In this document: piece after piece, positions 14,080 to 17,078 of the stretch
Layout: every line of letters begins with the position of its first letter
How positions within the stretch are numbered: the stretch's first letter is position 1
From: Roseiarcus sp036502965
GTDB lineage: Bacteria; Pseudomonadota; Alphaproteobacteria; Rhizobiales; Beijerinckiaceae
DNA length: 17,078 nucleotides
NCBI GenBank assembly: GCA_036502965.1
Contig: DASXXT010000188.1
Coordinates: 1 to 17,078 of the forward strand
Reading direction: 5' to 3'
Notes under the pieces: model-generated
Told to the model about the DNA's origin: nothing
Databases searched by the model: none
What the model saw: only the letters and a program-made list of their open reading frames with translations
Position numbers and translations under genes: made by a program

Positions 14080-14721
14080 ATGGCGGCGAGCAAAAAGGCG
14101 AGACTTAGGCGAGTGGACGACCAGCTTCAGACCATCGCGACGAAACTTGCCGCCGCGGCCCCCGGCGTGGTGATGGAATCCACTTTCGCGTTCGGCGAGC
14201 TGACGGTGACTGTCGATCCGGCGCGCATCATTGAGACGCTTCAATTCCTTCGCGACGATCCTGCGGCTCAATTCATTTCGATCATTGATGTTTCGGGAGT
14301 CGATTATCCGCAGCGCGAGAAGCGCTTCGACGTGGTCTATCATCTGCTGTCGCCGAAGTTGAACCAGCGAATTCGCGTCAAGGTCGCGACCGACGAGGAT
14401 ACACCGGTCATGAGCGCGACCGCCGTCTATCCAGGCGCTGACTGGTTCGAGCGCGAGGTTTACGACCTGTTCGGTGTGGTGTTCGACGGCCATCCGGATT
14501 TGCGGCGGATCCTGACCGACTACGGCTTCGACGGTCACCCGCTGCGGAAGGACTTCCCGATGACCGGTTTCGTCGAGGTGCGCTATGATGACGCGGAAAA
14601 GCGTGTACGCTACGACCCAGTGCGTCTCAATCAGGAGTTCCGTCAGTTCGATTTCCTGAGCCCCTGGGAGGGCCCGCCGCTGCCGGGGGATGAGAAGGCG
14701 AAGGACGGCGGTCGGCAGTAG
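14080..14721 (+). CDS. nuoC: NADH-quinone oxidoreductase subunit C
   Basis: This is the 213-residue 30-kDa subunit of the peripheral arm. The family signature is present as EREVYDLFGVVFDGHPDLRR (126-145), followed by GHPLRKDFPMTGFVEVRYDD. It is separate from nuoD, as in most alphaproteobacteria, unlike the fused NuoCD of E. coli. It starts six bases after nuoB; the ribosome site (GAAG) is weak, so coupling to nuoB is likely. The C-terminus is a short charged tail. Confidence 0.97.
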   Translation: MAASKKARLRRVDDQLQTIATKLAAAAPGVVMESTFAFGELTVTVDPARIIETLQFLRDDPAAQFISIIDVSGVDYPQREKRFDVVYHLLSPKLNQRIRVKVATDEDTPVMSATAVYPGADWFEREVYDLFGVVFDGHPDLRRILTDYGFDGHPLRKDFPMTGFVEVRYDDAEKRVRYDPVRLNQEFRQFDFLSPWEGPPLPGDEKAKDGGRQ

Positions 14722-14732
14722 GCAGTCGGGTC

Positions 14733-15923
14733 ATGGGCGAGCAGAACCTACGCAACTTCTCGATCAACTTCGGGCCCCAGCATCCGGCGGCGCATGGGGT
14801 GCTGCGCCTCGTGCTCGAGCTGGACGGCGAGGTGGTCGAGCGAGTCGACCCGCATATCGGCCTCCTGCATCGTGGCACCGAAAAACTCATGGAGGCGCGC
14901 ACCTACCTGCAGAACGTGCCCTATCTCGATCGGCTCGACTATGTCGCGCCGATGAATCAGGAGCACGCGTATGCGCTGGCGGTCGAGCGGCTTCTCGGCA
15001 TTTCGGTTCCACGGCGTGGCCAGCTCATCCGAGTGCTTTATTGCGAGATCGGCCGCCTGTTGTCGCATCTACTCCAGATCACGACGGCAGCGAACGACGT
15101 CGGCGCGATGACGCCGATTCTGTGGGGGTTCGAGGAACGCGAGAAGCTGATGGTGTTCTACGAGCGCGCGAGCGGCTCGCGTATGCACGCCGCTTACTTC
15201 CGTCCAGGCGGCGTCCACCAGGATCTGCCGCGCAAACTGATCGACGACATTGAGGCCTTCTGCGATCCGTTCCTTGGGATCTGCGACGATATGGAAACCT
15301 TACTCACGGGAAACCGCATCTTCAAGCAGCGCAACGTCGACATCGGCGTCATCAAGCTCGCGGACGCTTGGGCCTGGGGCTTCTCGGGCGCGATGGTGCG
15401 CGGTTCCGGCGCGCCCTGGGACCTGCGCAAGGCGCAGCCCTACGAATGCTACGAGGAGATGGATTTCGACATTCCGGTCGGCAAGAACGGCGACTGTTAC
15501 GACCGATATGTCATCCGCATGGAGGAAATGCGCCAGTCGACTAAGATCATGCGACAGTGTTGCGAGAAGCTGAACTCGGCAGGCGGCGAAGGGCCGGTGA
15601 AGACGGACGACGGCAAGGTCGCGCCGCCCCGACGCGCCGAGATGAAGAGATCGATGGAGGCGCTGATCCATCACTTCAAGCTCTACACCGAGGGCTACAA
15701 GGTCCCGGCGGGCGAGGTCTATGCGGCGGTCGAAGCGCCAAAGGGCGAGTTCGGCGTCTATCTCGTCTCCGACGGCACCAACAAACCTTATCGCGTCAAG
15801 CTGCGCGCGCCTGGCTTCGCCCATCTCCAGGCGATGGATTTCCTCTGCCGGAAGCACATGCTGGCCGATGTCACCGCGATTCTCGGCTCGCTCGACATCG
15901 TGTTCGGGGAGGTCGATCGGTGA
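14733..15923 (+). CDS. nuoD: NADH-quinone oxidoreductase subunit D
   Basis: This 396-residue 49-kDa subunit forms the quinone pocket with NuoB. The loop FGPQHPAAHG (13-22) and the stretch YLQNVPYLDRLDY (58-70) are conserved. H21 and Y70 are 49 residues apart, matching the quinone-contacting His/Tyr pair known from Thermus complex I. The C-terminus IVFGEVDR is the usual family end. It begins 11 bases after nuoC and is followed by a 56-base gap before nuoE. Confidence 0.98.
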   Translation: MGEQNLRNFSINFGPQHPAAHGVLRLVLELDGEVVERVDPHIGLLHRGTEKLMEARTYLQNVPYLDRLDYVAPMNQEHAYALAVERLLGISVPRRGQLIRVLYCEIGRLLSHLLQITTAANDVGAMTPILWGFEEREKLMVFYERASGSRMHAAYFRPGGVHQDLPRKLIDDIEAFCDPFLGICDDMETLLTGNRIFKQRNVDIGVIKLADAWAWGFSGAMVRGSGAPWDLRKAQPYECYEEMDFDIPVGKNGDCYDRYVIRMEEMRQSTKIMRQCCEKLNSAGGEGPVKTDDGKVAPPRRAEMKRSMEALIHHFKLYTEGYKVPAGEVYAAVEAPKGEFGVYLVSDGTNKPYRVKLRAPGFAHLQAMDFLCRKHMLADVTAILGSLDIVFGEVDR

Positions 15924-15979
15924 TCGCAGCTCGCCGGGCGCGCCTCAATATGATTTCGCATCCGAGGAACATTTGACCC

Positions 15980-16654
15980 ATGTCCGTCCGCCGCCTCGCT
16001 GACGAACAGCCGAGAAGCTTCGAGTTCACGCCGGAAAACAAGTCGTGGGCGGAGCGGGAGCTAGCCAAATATCCTCCCGGCCGGCAAGCGTCAGCGGTGC
16101 TCGCGCTGTTGTGGCGGGCGCAGAAGCAGAACGGCTACTGGTTGCCGCTGGCGGCGGTCGAAAAAGTCGCGGCGATGCTCGATATGCCCAACATCCGCGT
16201 GCTTGAGGTCGCCACCTTCTACACTATGTTCAATCTCGCGCCTGTCGGGCGTCACTATGTGCAAGTCTGTAGCACGACGCCATGTATGCTGGCTGGCTCA
16301 GATGACATCAGGGCGGTCTGCCGCAAACGCATCGGCGAACAGGGCCATGTGACGCCGGACGGCCTATTCTCCTGGATCGAGGTCGAGTGCCTCGGCGCCT
16401 GTTGCAACGCGCCGATGGTCCAGATCAATGACAACTATTACGAGGACCTGACGCCGGAGACTTTCGCCAGCCTTCTTGATGATCTCGCGATGGGTCGGCC
16501 GGTCAAGACTGGTTCGCAGATCGGACGTGTCTCGTCGGAGCCGGTTGGGGGTTTAACTTCACTGACGACGCTGTACGGCGCCGAGGGACCGGGCGCGCCG
16601 AACGCGCCCGCGCCCGCGAACGATCAGCCGTCGACCGGAAAGATCGGGAACTGA
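15980..16654 (+). CDS. nuoE: NADH-quinone oxidoreductase subunit E (cluster N1a)
   Basis: This 224-residue thioredoxin-fold subunit binds the 2Fe-2S cluster N1a through C97, C102 (CSTTPC), C137 and C141 (CLGAC). The N-terminal helical domain (FTPENKSWAERELAKYPPG onward) is typical. Beyond about residue 180 the protein carries a Pro/Ala/Gly-rich tail that the E. coli form lacks; such tails occur in other alphaproteobacterial NuoE. The ATG at 15980 follows GAGGAAC with a slightly long spacing. It is three bases ahead of nuoF, with which it forms the NADH-oxidising module. Confidence 0.97.
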   Translation: MSVRRLADEQPRSFEFTPENKSWAERELAKYPPGRQASAVLALLWRAQKQNGYWLPLAAVEKVAAMLDMPNIRVLEVATFYTMFNLAPVGRHYVQVCSTTPCMLAGSDDIRAVCRKRIGEQGHVTPDGLFSWIEVECLGACCNAPMVQINDNYYEDLTPETFASLLDDLAMGRPVKTGSQIGRVSSEPVGGLTSLTTLYGAEGPGAPNAPAPANDQPSTGKIGN

Positions 16655-16657
16655 GCG

Positions 16658-17078
16658 ATGCTGGAAGACAAGGATCGCATATTCACCAATCTCTACGGGC
16701 TCGGCGACCGCGGCCTCAAGGGGGCGCGGGCGCGCGGCAATTGGGATGGGACCAAGGCGATCATCGACAAGGGGCGCGACTGGATCATCGCCGAAATGAA
16801 GGCCTCTGGCCTGCGCGGCCGTGGCGGAGCGGGGTTCCCGACCGGCCTCAAATGGTCGTTCATGCCCAAGACCGTCGATCCCAAGCGTCCGCACTACCTC
16901 GTCATCAACGCCGACGAATCGGAGCCTGGGACCTGCAAGGACCGCGAGATCATGCGCAACGACCCGCACACGCTGGTCGAGGGCGCGCTGGTCGCCTCGT
17001 TCGCCATGGGCGCGCACGTGGCCTACATCTATGTGCGGGGCGAATTCATCAAGGAGCGTTATAATCTCGAGGCTGCGG
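16658..17078 (+). CDS. nuoF: NADH-quinone oxidoreductase subunit F, cut by the window end
   Basis: The first 140 codons are visible; the family length is about 430. The FMN/NADH-binding segment GLRGRGGAGFPTGLKW is present at residues 51-66, followed by the conserved INADESEPGTCKDREIM (88-104). NuoF oxidises NADH with FMN and holds cluster N3, whose cysteines lie beyond the window. The ATG at 16658 is three bases after the nuoE stop. The remaining nuo genes presumably follow. Confidence 0.97.
   Translation, partial: MLEDKDRIFTNLYGLGDRGLKGARARGNWDGTKAIIDKGRDWIIAEMKASGLRGRGGAGFPTGLKWSFMPKTVDPKRPHYLVINADESEPGTCKDREIMRNDPHTLVEGALVASFAMGAHVAYIYVRGEFIKERYNLEAA

Overview
The window looks like a chromosomal segment of a high-GC alphaproteobacterium, most likely of the order Hyphomicrobiales/Rhizobiales. 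The indications are the gene order tig-clpP-clpX-lon-hup followed by tRNA-Val, tRNA-Asp and nuoABCDEF, the family resemblance of the proteins, and alphaproteobacterial-style promoters (TTGAC-N17-TATCCG type). This assignment rests on recalled family and synteny knowledge, not on a database search.

Layout. (1) Positions 1-632, minus strand: the start of a phage or gene-transfer-agent-like DNA packaging module, with a small-terminase-like HTH protein overlapping by 4 bases the N-terminus of a large terminase that runs off the left edge. (2) Positions 633-1336: a 700-base gene-poor stretch whose second half is visibly less GC-rich than the rest. It holds a candidate LexA (SOS) operator and a candidate hairpin over the corA ribosome binding site. 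(3) Positions 1337-2900: a complete CorA Mg2+ transporter directly followed by the C-terminal half of a second, ZntB-like CorA protein, probably a 5'-truncated pseudogene. (4) Positions 2922-4316, minus strand: a Tat-exported multicopper-oxidase-fold protein whose copper-ligand motifs are nearly all replaced, followed divergently by a 54-residue two-helix membrane protein. (5) Positions 4636-11108: tRNA-Leu(UAG), then protein quality control genes: trigger factor (tig), ClpP, ClpX and Lon. lon has a good RpoH (heat-shock) promoter match and ends in a near-perfect intrinsic terminator. (6) Positions 11457-12835: HU, tRNA-Val(UAC), a ClpP-fold periplasmic protein abutting the tRNA, and tRNA-Asp(GUC). 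(7) Positions 13142 to the right edge: the first six genes of the respiratory complex I operon, with nuoF truncated by the window end.

The genes form three functional blocks. Trigger factor meets nascent chains at the ribosome, while ClpXP and Lon degrade misfolded and regulatory proteins. HU compacts DNA. The nuo genes build NADH:quinone oxidoreductase. Most of the window is conserved core genome. The less ordinary parts are the left edge (packaging genes, SOS-box candidate, low-GC spacer), the copper-less oxidase, the truncated transporter, and the gene with no ordinary start codon beside tRNA-Val. I did not find a clearly new multi-gene system.
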